This document shows, piece after piece, positions 26,532 to 35,050 of a stretch of 64,000 nt of DNA (the stretch's first letter is position 1; the number at the start of each line of letters is the position of its first letter). The stretch comes from Amycolatopsis decaplanina DSM 44594 (GTDB lineage Bacteria; Actinomycetota; Actinomycetes; Mycobacteriales; Pseudonocardiaceae): NCBI RefSeq assembly GCF_000342005.1, contig NZ_AOHO01000067.1, forward strand, positions 62,001-126,000, read 5' to 3'. The translations under genes and the position numbers were made by a program. The notes beneath the pieces were generated by a model, which made no database searches, was not told the DNA's origin, and was given only the letters and a program-made list of their open reading frames with translations.

Positions 26532-28337
26532 CTAGCCGAGCCCCGTCAGGAAGCGCTGGGCGGCCTCGACCGCCGGCCTGGACGTCCCCGCGTCGGTCGT
26601 CAGCACCGCGAAGGCCAGGTCCCCGGTGTAGCCGACGAACCAGCCGTGCGAATGCGTGCCGTCGCCGAACTGGGCCGTCCCGGTCTTGCCCCGGACGTCC
26701 GGCAAGGGCTTGAGCAGCGTCGCCGTGCCGTCGGTGACGACCTCGCGCATCATCCCGCGGAGGGCGTCGAGCACCTCCGGCCGGATCGGTTTCCCCAGCC
26801 CGGACGACGTCGCGGCCATCCCCCGCACCAGCGTCGGCACCGCGACCTTCCCGGACTGGACGGTCGCGGTGGCGACCGCCAGCCCGAACGGGCTCGTCAC
26901 GACGGTCCCCTGCCCGAACCCGTTCTCCGCCCGCTGCGCGACGGTGTTCGCCGGCGGCACCGAACCGGTGATCGTGGTCAGGCCGGGGATCACGAAGTCG
27001 GCGCCGACGCCGAGGTCGCGCGCGGCGTCGGTCAGCGCGGCGGGCGGCAGATCGGTGGAGAGCTTCGCGAACGTCGTGTTGCAGGACTTGGCGAACGCCG
27101 TGGACAACGGGACGACGCCGAGGGCGAATTTGCCCTCGTTCGGCACCGTCCGGTTCTCGAAGGTGGCCGTACCGGGGCAGTCGACGGGACTGTCCGCCCG
27201 CACCGAACCCGCGGACAGCGCCGCGACGGCGGTGGTCATCTTGAACGTGGAGCCCGGTGGGAACCGGCCGGTGAGCGCGATCGCGCCCTGCGTGTCGGCC
27301 GGGGCGTTCTGGGCCACGGCGAGCAGTTCGCCTGTCGACGGCTGGATCGCCACCAGTGCGGAAGCCGTCGGGACCGGGGCGAGCGCCCGTTCCGCCGAAC
27401 CCTGTGCCTTCACGCTGAGCGTGCTGACGACCGCGGGGGCCGGTTTGGGATGTTCGTTGTGCAGGTCGGTGATCTCGCCGCCACCGGTGTCCAGTGTGAC
27501 GACGCGCCAGCCCGCCGAGCCCTCCACCTGGTCCTCGACGAGCGAGCGGACGGCGGGCAGCACCTGCTTGCCGAAGTTCTTGTCGTCGGGCAGCAGCCTT
27601 TCCTGCTGGCTGAACCGGACGCCGGGCAGGTCGTAGATCTCGGGTTTCACCTCTTGGTAGCTGTTCGCCCGCAGGCTCACCACCGGATAGCCGGAACCGG
27701 GTTTGAGCGTCTTCACCCCGTCGCGGATCGACTGACCGGTCACCGACGGCTCGAACCGGTTGAGCGCCGCGCCGAGTTTGTCGGTGACCGCCACCAGATC
27801 GCCCGCTTTCGCCGGGTCGAGCACCACGCTGACGACCGTCTGCGGGCGCAGCAACGGCATCCCGTCGCGGTCCAGCACCGGCGCGAGGTCCGGCGGCTCG
27901 GCCTTCAGCGCGATGCTCTGCTGTGCGGCCAGCTGCGGGTGGAGCACGGTGGGCAGCCAGCGCACCTTCCAGCCGTCCTGAGTGGAATGGACCTGCGCGT
28001 CGGCCTTGTACGTCCAGACACGGCCGCGTGGGAGATTCCAGGTGAGCCGATAGGTCGCCGTCGCGTTGTCCGCCCCGGAGGAGTGCTGGACCTCGTCGGC
28101 CGCGACCTTGATCGACTCGGGGGAAAGCGCCTTCCTCACCATTTCCAGAGACGCCCGAGCGGCGTCCGGCGAATCGGTGAAGAAAGCGGCCGCAGCGACG
28201 TCACCGGAGGAGAGTCCGTCGAGGAAACCCGTGACGGCGTCTTCGGGACCGGAATCGGCGAAGAGTCCGCATCCGGCGGCCGAGAGGCCCACCATCCCCG
28301 CGAGCACGACGACGGCGACACGACGACCTGCTGGCAT
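26532..28337 (-). CDS. Penicillin-binding lipoprotein (class B-like transpeptidase)
   Basis: A 601-residue exported transpeptidase. A lipobox-like AAGC (Cys23) ends the signal peptide. Residues 30-140 form an NTF2-like domain as in MecA-type PBPs, followed by a dimerisation/linker region. The transpeptidase domain has Ser363-x-x-Lys366 (PPGSTFKM), Ser418-Cys-Asn (KSCNTTF) and Lys551-Thr-Gly (RGKTGTAQF). It corresponds in position and layout to M. tuberculosis Rv2864c, and would cross-link peptidoglycan outside the membrane. It sits 51 bases after the GNAT gene in the operon-like block. MecA-like architecture alone does not show beta-lactam resistance. Confidence 0.93.
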   Translation of the reverse strand: MPAGRRVAVVVLAGMVGLSAAGCGLFADSGPEDAVTGFLDGLSSGDVAAAAFFTDSPDAARASLEMVRKALSPESIKVAADEVQHSSGADNATATYRLTWNLPRGRVWTYKADAQVHSTQDGWKVRWLPTVLHPQLAAQQSIALKAEPPDLAPVLDRDGMPLLRPQTVVSVVLDPAKAGDLVAVTDKLGAALNRFEPSVTGQSIRDGVKTLKPGSGYPVVSLRANSYQEVKPEIYDLPGVRFSQQERLLPDDKNFGKQVLPAVRSLVEDQVEGSAGWRVVTLDTGGGEITDLHNEHPKPAPAVVSTLSVKAQGSAERALAPVPTASALVAIQPSTGELLAVAQNAPADTQGAIALTGRFPPGSTFKMTTAVAALSAGSVRADSPVDCPGTATFENRTVPNEGKFALGVVPLSTAFAKSCNTTFAKLSTDLPPAALTDAARDLGVGADFVIPGLTTITGSVPPANTVAQRAENGFGQGTVVTSPFGLAVATATVQSGKVAVPTLVRGMAATSSGLGKPIRPEVLDALRGMMREVVTDGTATLLKPLPDVRGKTGTAQFGDGTHSHGWFVGYTGDLAFAVLTTDAGTSRPAVEAAQRFLTGLG

Positions 28338-28388
28338 GCCTCGGATCCTGCCAGTCCCGGCGGCTTCCCACCCGGCGCAACGCCGTTG

Positions 28389-29270
28389 CTAGAAGAGAAC
28401 CGTCGCGTACTGCCCGACCTGTTCGAAGCCGATCTTGCGATAGGCGGCGAGCGCCGGGCTGTTGTAGGCGTTGACGTACAGGCTCGCCGTGCGGCCCATC
28501 CCGCGGACGAGCCTGGTCACCACGGACGCCGTCCCGGCGGTGCCGAGCCCGCCGCCGCGGCGTTCCGGATGGACCCAGACGCCCTGGATCTGGCCGACCG
28601 TCGAGGACATCGCGCCGATCTCGGCCTTGAAGACGACCTCGCCGTCCTCGAACCGCGCGAATGCCCGGCCGCCGGCGATCAGTTCCGCGACGCGGGCGCG
28701 ATACCCGGCGCCCCCGTCACCGTTGCGGGGATCGACGCCGACCTCCTCGATGAACATGGCGATCGCGGCCGGGAGATACCGGTCGAGTTCCTCCGGGCGC
28801 ACCGCGCGGACCAGCGGGTCGGCGGCCACGGAGGGGATCCCGTCGAGCGCCAGCAACGGCTGGTCGTGCCGGACTTCGCGGGCGGGACCCCATTCCGGCT
28901 CGAGTTCGTCCCACAGCCCCAGTACCTGCTCGGCCGGGCCGACCAGTGACGAACAGCTCCGCTGACGGCGCAGGGCGCGGTCGGCGAAGGAACGCAAAGC
29001 GGAGGCGTTGCCGCGCAACGGGATCAGGTTCGGCCCGGAGAAGCACAGCCCTTGGAGCCTGCCCGCGCGAACCGGGCGGGAGTCGGCGGCCCAGAGCTCG
29101 CCACCGAGCCGCCAGGGGTCGAGACCCGCTGTCTCCACCCTGGCACTGACCATGCAGCTGCCGACCGGGTCTGTGGCGAGCGCGGCACGGACCGCGGGAT
29201 AGTCCCGATCATCGAGCAGCCGTGCACCTGCAAGCCGCAACACCACTCCAGGGTGCCAGATGAGCGGCAT
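28389..29270 (-). CDS. DUF4081-GNAT acetyltransferase
   Basis: A 293-residue two-part protein like M. tuberculosis Rv2867c, which occupies the same position between ispG and the PBP gene. The N-terminal part (about 10-130) includes GLCFSGPNLIPLRGNASALRSF. The C-terminal GNAT has QIQGVWVHPERRGGGLGTAG (acetyl-CoA loop) and SLYVNAYNSPALAAYRKIGF. Substrate unknown. ATG 29270 lacks a ribosome site; GTG 29246, directly behind GGAG, is an alternative. A long hairpin separates it from ispG. Confidence 0.88.
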   Translation of the reverse strand: MPLIWHPGVVLRLAGARLLDDRDYPAVRAALATDPVGSCMVSARVETAGLDPWRLGGELWAADSRPVRAGRLQGLCFSGPNLIPLRGNASALRSFADRALRRQRSCSSLVGPAEQVLGLWDELEPEWGPAREVRHDQPLLALDGIPSVAADPLVRAVRPEELDRYLPAAIAMFIEEVGVDPRNGDGGAGYRARVAELIAGGRAFARFEDGEVVFKAEIGAMSSTVGQIQGVWVHPERRGGGLGTAGTASVVTRLVRGMGRTASLYVNAYNSPALAAYRKIGFEQVGQYATVLF

Positions 29271-29329
29271 AAACGGAACGCAAGCTTCGCGACACGCTGA
29301 GAGAACTTCGGCAGGTCGGGGCCGCCGGC

Positions 29330-29384
29330 TGCGATGAAAGGCCCCTTCATCGCAAATTTTGCGATGAAGGGGCCTTTCATTGCA
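29330..29384. terminator. 55-bp hairpin between ispG and the GNAT gene (repeat family 4)
   Basis: Arms of 27 bp with a single mismatch, around one base, core GATGAAAGGCCCCTTCATCGC. It lies inside the otherwise co-directional dxr-to-map block, so either the block is split into two transcripts here or the hairpin only attenuates. Confidence 0.7.
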
Positions 29385-29398
29385 CAGGTCTCGACCAC

Positions 29399-30550
29399 TC
29401 AGCCGACGGTGACGGTGGGCTCTCCTTCACCGATCGTCTGGCCCGACTCCTCGGCGATGCGCATGGCTTCTTCGATCAGCGTCTCGACGATGGCGTGCTC
29501 GGGCACGGTCTTGATGACCTCGCCCTTGACGAAGATCTGGCCCTTGCCGTTGCCCGAGGCGACGCCGAGGTCGGCCTCACGCGCCTCACCGGGCCCGTTG
29601 ACGACGCAGCCCATGACCGCGACGCGCAGCGGGACCTCCATGCCCTCGAGCCCGGCGGTGACCTGCTCGGCGAGTGTGTAGACGTCCACCTGCGCGCGAC
29701 CGCAGGAAGGGCAGGAGACGATCTCGAGCTTGCGCTCCTTGAGGTTCAGCGACTGCAGGATCTGGATCCCGACCTTGACCTCTTCCACCGGCGGCGCCGA
29801 GAGCGACACACGGATGGTGTCGCCGATGCCCTGGCGCAGCAGCGCGCCGAACGCGACGGCCGACTTGATGGTGCCCTGGAACGCCGGGCCCGCCTCGGTG
29901 ACGCCGAGGTGCAGCGGGTAGTCGCACTGCTCGGCGAGGATCTCGTACGCGCGCACCATGACCACCGGGTCGTTGTGCTTCACGGAGATCTTCACGTCGT
30001 GGAAGTCGTGCTCGGCGAACAGCGACGCCTCCCACAGCGCCGACTCGGCCAGCGCCTCCGGGGTCGCCTTGCCGTACTTGTCCATGATCCGCTTGTCGAG
30101 CGAACCCGCGTTGACGCCGATCCGGATCGGGGTGCCGTGGTCCTTCGCAGCCCGCGCGATCTCCTTGACCTGGTCGTCGAACTTGCGGATGTTGCCCGGG
30201 TTCACCCGGACCGCCGCGCAGCCGGCCTCGATCGCGGCGAAGACGTACTTCGGCTGGAAGTGGATGTCGGCGATCACCGGGATCTGCGACTTCTTCGCGA
30301 TCGCGGGCAGCGCCTCGGCGTCGTCCGCCGACGGGCACGCGACGCGCACGATGTCACAGCCCGCAGCGGTCAGCTCGGCGATCTGCTGCAGGGTCGCGTT
30401 GACGTCCGAGGTGAGCGTGGTGGTCATCGACTGCACCGAAATCGGGTGCTCGCTGCCGACGCCGACCGGCCCGACCTGCAGCTGTCGGGTCTTGCGACGC
30501 TCGGAGAGGACGGGAGGAGGAAGCGCTGGCATACCAAGAGCGACAGTCAC
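29399..30550 (-). CDS. ispG: 4-hydroxy-3-methylbut-2-en-1-yl diphosphate synthase
   Basis: Iron-sulfur enzyme of the MEP pathway that reduces methylerythritol cyclodiphosphate to HMBPP; 383 residues, the usual length of the bacterial two-domain form. Landmarks: VGSEHPISVQSMTTT, ADIHFQPKYVF, VRVNPGNIRKFD, IRIGVNAGSLD, the cluster cysteines in VSCPSCGRAQVD and MGCVVNGPGEAREAD, and GVASGNGKGQIFVKGE. GTG 30550 is the start. It is downstream of dxr and rip1 on the same strand, so two MEP-pathway genes flank a membrane protease gene, as in mycobacteria. Confidence 0.96.
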   Translation of the reverse strand: MTVALGMPALPPPVLSERRKTRQLQVGPVGVGSEHPISVQSMTTTLTSDVNATLQQIAELTAAGCDIVRVACPSADDAEALPAIAKKSQIPVIADIHFQPKYVFAAIEAGCAAVRVNPGNIRKFDDQVKEIARAAKDHGTPIRIGVNAGSLDKRIMDKYGKATPEALAESALWEASLFAEHDFHDVKISVKHNDPVVMVRAYEILAEQCDYPLHLGVTEAGPAFQGTIKSAVAFGALLRQGIGDTIRVSLSAPPVEEVKVGIQILQSLNLKERKLEIVSCPSCGRAQVDVYTLAEQVTAGLEGMEVPLRVAVMGCVVNGPGEAREADLGVASGNGKGQIFVKGEVIKTVPEHAIVETLIEEAMRIAEESGQTIGEGEPTVTVG

Positions 30551-30588
30551 GCCGTCAAGCGTACCTACCCCGATCGGCGGACATACAC

Positions 30589-30619
30589 GACGTCAGCCGT
30601 CACGGTGAGCAGCATTACC
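30589..30619. repeat. Decayed duplicate of the 3' coding end of rip1
   Basis: These 31 bases match 30696-30726 inside rip1 at 24 positions, offset by 107 bp. On the reverse strand the rip1 segment encodes LLTVTADIV and this copy would encode LLTVTADVV. It lies after the rip1 stop, in the 118-bp gap before ispG, and is best read as the remnant of a small tandem duplication. Confidence 0.6.
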
Positions 30620-30668
30620 TGGGCAGCCCAACGGTGCTGACAGCGCGCTCCGTAACCGCCCTCCCGCG

Positions 30669-31910
30669 TCACTGGAACAGCTTGACCGGGTTCACGATGT
30701 CGGCGGTGACGGTGAGCAGAGTCACCGCGCCGCCGATGAAGACGAGCACCATCGTGACCGCGGACAGCTTCGTGTAGTCGACCGGTCCGCCCGCCGCCTT
30801 GCCACGCAGTTTCCGGATCCAGTCCCGGACCCGCTCGTACCAGACGACCGCGATATGCCCGCCGTCGAGCGGAAGCAGCGGCAGCAGGTTGAACACGCCG
30901 ATGAAGAAGTTCAGGCTCGCCAGCAGGAGCACGAAGATCTCCCACAGACCGCGCTCGGCGGCCTCACCACCGATACGGCTGGCGCCGACCACGCTGACCG
31001 GGGTGTTCGGGTCGCGCTCACCGCCGAAGATGGAATCCACCACCGCGGGGATCCGCGACGGGAACTCGATCAGCCGCTTGGCGGTCTCGGAGAACATCGT
31101 GCCGGTGAAGCTGAGCGTCCCGCCGATCGCGTCGACGGGGCCGTAGGTCAGCAGTGGCGGCGCGGTGTTCTGGACCGGCGAGGCACCGATCATGCCGACG
31201 TCCTTGACCGTGGTTTTGTTGGAAGCGTCGGCGACCAGCCGCTGCACCCGCGGCACGTCGACGGTCAGGTTCAGCCGCTGCCCGTTCCGTTCGACCACGA
31301 ACGGCGTCGGGCCACTGGCGACCTGGACGGCCGCGAGCATTTCGCGCCAGGTCTGGATCGGCTTGCCCGCGACGGACACGACCTTGTCACCCGCCTGGAG
31401 GCCGGCGGTCTTCGCGGGGGTCGGGGCACCGGGCGGGCAGGCCGTGTCGTTCAGCTGTTCCACGGTGGTGGCCGAGCGGGCGCACGACGTGGCGCTGATC
31501 ACCGCCTCGGTGGGGGCGGCCTGCGCGGCCGGGTTCGGCAGGCCCATGGTGACGGCCATCAGGTAGAGGATGACGAAACCGAGGATGAAGTGCATCGCCG
31601 AGCCCGCCGACATGACGACGGTGCGCTTCCAGGTCTTGAAGCGCCACATCGCGCGCTTCGACTCCTCCGGGGTGACCTCGTCGAGCGCGGTCATGCCCGC
31701 GATGTCGCAGAAGCCGCCGAGCGGGATCCACTTCACGCCGTACTCGGTCTCACCGCGGCGGAAGGAGAAGATCGTCGGCCCGAAGCCGATGAAGTAGCGC
31801 CGGACCTTCATGCCGAAGGCCTTGGCCGCCCACATGTGACCGGCCTCGTGCAGCGCGACGGACAGGCAGATGCCCAGCGCGAACAGCACGATCCCGAGAA
31901 TGAAGACCAC
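30669..31910 (-). CDS. rip1: Site-2 intramembrane metalloprotease
   Basis: A 413-residue M50 zinc protease that cleaves substrates within the membrane, such as anti-sigma factors (Rip1/RseP family). HEAGH (residues 21-25) in the first helix and LDGGH in the third core helix supply the zinc site; GFGPTIFSFRRGETEYGVKWIPLGG follows the first motif as in the family. A PDZ domain lies in the extracytoplasmic loop, around AGLQAGDKVVSVAGKPI. Four predicted helices. It begins three bases after the dxr stop, so the two are probably co-transcribed, matching the M. tuberculosis order Rv2870c-Rv2869c-Rv2868c. Confidence 0.95.
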   Translation of the reverse strand: MVFILGIVLFALGICLSVALHEAGHMWAAKAFGMKVRRYFIGFGPTIFSFRRGETEYGVKWIPLGGFCDIAGMTALDEVTPEESKRAMWRFKTWKRTVVMSAGSAMHFILGFVILYLMAVTMGLPNPAAQAAPTEAVISATSCARSATTVEQLNDTACPPGAPTPAKTAGLQAGDKVVSVAGKPIQTWREMLAAVQVASGPTPFVVERNGQRLNLTVDVPRVQRLVADASNKTTVKDVGMIGASPVQNTAPPLLTYGPVDAIGGTLSFTGTMFSETAKRLIEFPSRIPAVVDSIFGGERDPNTPVSVVGASRIGGEAAERGLWEIFVLLLASLNFFIGVFNLLPLLPLDGGHIAVVWYERVRDWIRKLRGKAAGGPVDYTKLSAVTMVLVFIGGAVTLLTVTADIVNPVKLFQ

Positions 31911-31913
31911 GCG

Positions 31914-33119
31914 CTACTTCCCCTTACCGATCAGCGCACCGGCACGCGCGCGAGCCCAGCGCTCGGCAGCTAGTACGTCATCCACGTCGCGAGGTTCACG
32001 ACGCCATTCGTCGGCGGCTTCCACCACCTGGGCAATAGTGTCCACAATCGACGTGAAGCCGGTGTTCTGTGCCAGGAAGGCGGCCACCAGTTCCTCGTTC
32101 GCCGCGTTGTACACCGCCGGGATACAGCCGCCGACGGTTCCGGCGTGCCTCGCCAGCTCGACCGCGGGGAACGCGTCGTTGTCCAGCGGCTCGAAAGTCC
32201 AGCTCGCGGGCTTGTCCCAGACGCACGCGGCCGCGGCGCCGGGGACACGGTCCGGCCAGTGCAGGGCCAGCGCGATCGGCAGCCGCATGTCGGGCGGGCT
32301 GGCCTGGGCGATCGTCGAGCCGTCCACAAAGGTCACCATCGAGTGAATGATCGACTGCGGGTGGACGACCACGTCGATGCGATCGGTCTCGATGTCGAAC
32401 AGGAGTTTCGCCTCGATCAGCTCCAGCCCCTTGTTGACCAGGGTGGACGAGTTGATCGTGATGAGCGGGCCCATCGACCAGGTCGGATGCGCCATCGCCT
32501 GCTCGACGGTGACGTCGGCCAGTTCCTCGCGTTTGCGGCCGCGGAACGGGCCGCCCGAGGCGGTCAGCACGAGCCTGGCGACCTCGGACTCGCGTCCGGC
32601 GCGCAGGGCCTGGGCGATCGCGGAGTGCTCGGAGTCGACCGGAACCAGCTGGCCGGGTTTGGCCGCGGCCAGCACCAGCGGCCCGCCCGCGATCAGCGAC
32701 TCCTTGTTGGCCAGCGCGAGCGTGGCGCCGGTGGCGAGCGCGCGCAGGGTCGGCGGGAGCCCCTGGGAACCGGGGAGCGCGTTGAGCACGACGTCCACCG
32801 GGGTGGCGTCGATCATCTCGACGACCGCGTCGGCCCCGGCGAAAATGCGCGGGAGCTTGAAGTCGCCGCTGGAGTAGCCGCGCTTCTGCGCCTCGGCGTA
32901 CAGCGCTAGCTGCAGGTCTTCCACGGCCGTCGGCCTGCTGATGGCGACGGCGTCGACCTGGTGCGCCAGGGCCTGCGCGGCCAGCGCGGCGGGGTCGGAG
33001 CCGCCCGCGGCGATCCCGGCGACCCGGAACAGGTCCGGATTACGGGCGGCGACGTCGAGGGCCTGGGCGCCGACCGATCCGGTCGAACCGAGCACGAGCA
33101 CACTTCGCGAGGTAGTCAT
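31914..33119 (-). CDS. dxr: 1-deoxy-D-xylulose 5-phosphate reductoisomerase
   Basis: Second enzyme of the MEP pathway, converting DXP to MEP with NADPH; 401 residues. The NADPH motif LVLGSTGSVGAQALDV is at the N-terminus. LALANKESLIAGG, PVDSEHSAIAQAL (Asp/Glu metal ligands), TASGGPFRG and ATWSMG-type AHPTWSMGPLITINSSTLVNKG are all present. ATG 33119 is chosen over a frame reaching 33194 because it sits directly at the conserved start MTTSRSVLVLG. First gene of the reverse-strand block; divergent from the DUF2631 gene. Confidence 0.96.
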   Translation of the reverse strand: MTTSRSVLVLGSTGSVGAQALDVAARNPDLFRVAGIAAGGSDPAALAAQALAHQVDAVAISRPTAVEDLQLALYAEAQKRGYSSGDFKLPRIFAGADAVVEMIDATPVDVVLNALPGSQGLPPTLRALATGATLALANKESLIAGGPLVLAAAKPGQLVPVDSEHSAIAQALRAGRESEVARLVLTASGGPFRGRKREELADVTVEQAMAHPTWSMGPLITINSSTLVNKGLELIEAKLLFDIETDRIDVVVHPQSIIHSMVTFVDGSTIAQASPPDMRLPIALALHWPDRVPGAAAACVWDKPASWTFEPLDNDAFPAVELARHAGTVGGCIPAVYNAANEELVAAFLAQNTGFTSIVDTIAQVVEAADEWRREPRDVDDVLAAERWARARAGALIGKGK

Positions 33120-33214
33120 CGGGTGCCATTGTCGCGCGGGGCCCGTCGGGCGCGTGCAGCCAGGTGTGGGATCATTCGCGGGCAAGCGGACCATCGGGTT
33201 TTGAGGAGTTGATC

Positions 33215-33484
33215 GTGGCGAGCAAGGCGGTCGAAAAGCGCGGCCGGGTGGGCGTCGACACCGTTGACCCCCGCGACGAGCCGTCGGCCGAGTGGGGCTG
33301 GCACGGTTCCTTCCCGAAGGCGACGCGGGTCGCGGGCTGGTTGAGCGCGATCATCCTGCTGGTGATGCTGTACGGCAACCACCACGGCTGGACCGAGAAC
33401 CTGTGGCTGATCGGCCTGTCCCTGCTGCTCGTGTTCGGCCTCGTGCTGGACATCCGCAAGCAGCGCACGGCCTGGCGCAAGTAG
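33215..33484 (+). CDS. DUF2631 small membrane protein
   Basis: An 89-residue protein with a polar N-terminus (VEKRGRVGVDTVDPRDEPSA), then W-G-W-H-G-S and two hydrophobic helices separated by YGNHHGWTENLW, ending in basic residues. This pattern matches the actinobacterial DUF2631 family, found near dxr in mycobacteria. GTG 33215 has GAGGAG six bases upstream; the frame to 33164 is less likely. Function unknown. Confidence 0.82.
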   Translation: MASKAVEKRGRVGVDTVDPRDEPSAEWGWHGSFPKATRVAGWLSAIILLVMLYGNHHGWTENLWLIGLSLLLVFGLVLDIRKQRTAWRK

Positions 33485-33496
33485 TTCCTTCACGGC

Positions 33497-34096
33497 TCAA
33501 TGGCCCCTGTCCACCTTCGTGGGCAGGGGCCATTCGCCGTTCTGGGCCCAAAGCTCGTTGACGATCTTGACCGCGTCGTCGGCCTCGACCCCGTAGCGAT
33601 GCCGGTACTTCGCCGCCGGCCGCTGGATCGCCGCGGCGACGTCCCCGATGGCGGCGTTGTTCCACGAGTCATCCGGATAGAACTGCCGCATCACGGCCAG
33701 GAACCGGCCGGTCGCCCAGACCGGATCGGTCCGCTGCTCGAAGCTTCCCCAGCTCGCGCGCTGCTGGAAGAGCCCGACCGAGTCGCCGAGGCCGCCGTCG
33801 AGATTGGCGATACTCGACTCGACGATCACCGTCGCGATCGCGATGGCCGCCGCGCGTTCGTTGAGGCCCGATCTCTGGACGGTGTCGACGATCACTCTGG
33901 CGCACGACGTGTTGTAGGGGTTCATGTAGCCGCGCATCTTGGTGGCGAGTTGCTGGTTGAGCGCGCCCGCCGTGTCCGCGTCATCGGCGGACGCGCCCGC
34001 TTGGACGCACGGCAAAGCGACATGTTCGACCTGGTCAGGCCGGATCTCGGTGGGCGGGATGAGCAGGAGGAGAATCGCGAGGGTCGTACTCAGCAT
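33497..34096 (-). CDS. Secreted lysozyme-fold (transglycosylase-like) protein
   Basis: A 199-residue protein with an N-terminal hydrophobic signal (TTLAILLLLIPPT). The central part IATVIVESSIANLDGGLGDSVGLFQQRASWGS has the glutamate and GLFQQR arrangement of soluble-lytic-transglycosylase/lysozyme-like folds found in actinobacterial wall enzymes. The remainder (DPVWATGRFLAVMRQFYP...AAAIQRPAAKYRHRYG) fits the same group. Probable peptidoglycan cleavage. ATG at 34096; no clear ribosome site. Convergent with the DUF2631 gene. Confidence 0.7.
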   Translation of the reverse strand: MLSTTLAILLLLIPPTEIRPDQVEHVALPCVQAGASADDADTAGALNQQLATKMRGYMNPYNTSCARVIVDTVQRSGLNERAAAIAIATVIVESSIANLDGGLGDSVGLFQQRASWGSFEQRTDPVWATGRFLAVMRQFYPDDSWNNAAIGDVAAAIQRPAAKYRHRYGVEADDAVKIVNELWAQNGEWPLPTKVDRGH

Positions 34097-34113
34097 GCGG
34101 TGTCCGTTGGGTC

Positions 34114-34159
34114 GTCGTGAGTGATTTGGGTCGTTCTAACGGCCCAAATCACTCACGAC
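34114..34159. terminator. 46-bp hairpin between divergent genes (repeat family 5)
   Basis: Arms of 22 bp at 34114-34135 and 34138-34159 with one mismatch and a two-base loop, core GTGAGTGATTTGGG. It sits between the starts of divergent genes, where a terminator would not be expected, so it may act as an operator, an insulator or a mobile hairpin. Confidence 0.6.
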
Positions 34160-34216
34160 CCGCGACTCGCGTGAAGCGCTACCCGACGACCATCCTTTTG
34201 GGTTAGGTTCCCTCGC

Positions 34217-34891
34217 ATGAAGCTGCGCTGGGGTGTCACCGCCGTCGTTTCCGCTCTCGCCGCCGTCCTGCTGCCCGGTGTGGCCACGGCCGCGCCCACG
34301 TCTTCCCTGCCGATCGTGCGCTGCGAGTTCACGCCGACGCCGGAGAACCCCGCGGCCCGCCCGGTCCTGCGACCACTCCCCTTCGCGCTGACCCGCGGCA
34401 CCGTCGACGTCACCTTCCGCTTCAACTACGGCCCGGTGACCGTGCGCCTGAACCGCGCCGGCGCCGCTCCATGCGCCGTCCACAACCTGGCGAGCCTGGC
34501 CCTGCAGCGCTTCTACGACCACAGCCAGTGCTGGCGCCTGACGAACTCGTCACGCCTCGGCGTCCTGCAGTGCGGCGACATTTACGAAGCCGAGAAGGGC
34601 GGCCCGGGCTACAAGTTCCCGGACGAGGTCGACGGCACCGAAACCTACGAACGCGGCACCATCGCCATGGGCAACCAGGGCCCCGGCACCAACGGCAGCG
34701 AGTTCTTCATCGTGCACTCGTTCGCGAACATCCCGAAGAACTACTCGGTGATGGGCAAGGTCGTGCGGGGTATGGACGTCCTGGACCGGATCGTGGCCGC
34801 GGGGATCATCCCGACCGATCCGAACGGACCGCAGGACGGGCTGCCCGCGAAGCCGGTGAAGATCCAGAAGGCGACCGTCGGTTTCTGGTGA
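34217..34891 (+). CDS. Secreted cyclophilin-type peptidyl-prolyl isomerase
   Basis: A 224-residue exported protein with a signal peptide (MKLRWGVTAVVSALAAVLLPG, AxA near 26). The cyclophilin core begins around residue 60: VRLNRAGAAPCAVHNLASLA, LGVLQCGD, GTIAMGNQGPGTNGSEFFIVHS and YSVMGKVVRGMDVLDRI. It should catalyse proline isomerisation outside the membrane. Two Cys (CAVHN and SQCWRL) and a third in LQCGD may form disulfides. Followed by a hairpin terminator. Confidence 0.92.
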   Translation: MKLRWGVTAVVSALAAVLLPGVATAAPTSSLPIVRCEFTPTPENPAARPVLRPLPFALTRGTVDVTFRFNYGPVTVRLNRAGAAPCAVHNLASLALQRFYDHSQCWRLTNSSRLGVLQCGDIYEAEKGGPGYKFPDEVDGTETYERGTIAMGNQGPGTNGSEFFIVHSFANIPKNYSVMGKVVRGMDVLDRIVAAGIIPTDPNGPQDGLPAKPVKIQKATVGFW

Positions 34892-34966
34892 ACGGTAGGG
34901 CATTCACCTACCCATCGAAGCGTCCTGGATTCTCCGTTGATCAAGACCGGAGATCGGAGTGCTTCA

Positions 34967-35015
34967 CGACGATGTAGGAATTGGGACACTCAACGTCCCG
35001 ATTCCTACATCGTCG
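34967..35015. terminator. Hairpin terminator after the cyclophilin gene
   Basis: Arms of 21 bp (34967-34987 and 34995-35015) with one mismatch and a 7-base loop, core CGACGATGTAGGAAT. Separates the cyclophilin gene from the convergent immunity-gene array. Confidence 0.7.
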
Positions 35016-35050
35016 ACTCTTCGCAGCCACCAACGACGCCGTGGCAACCT

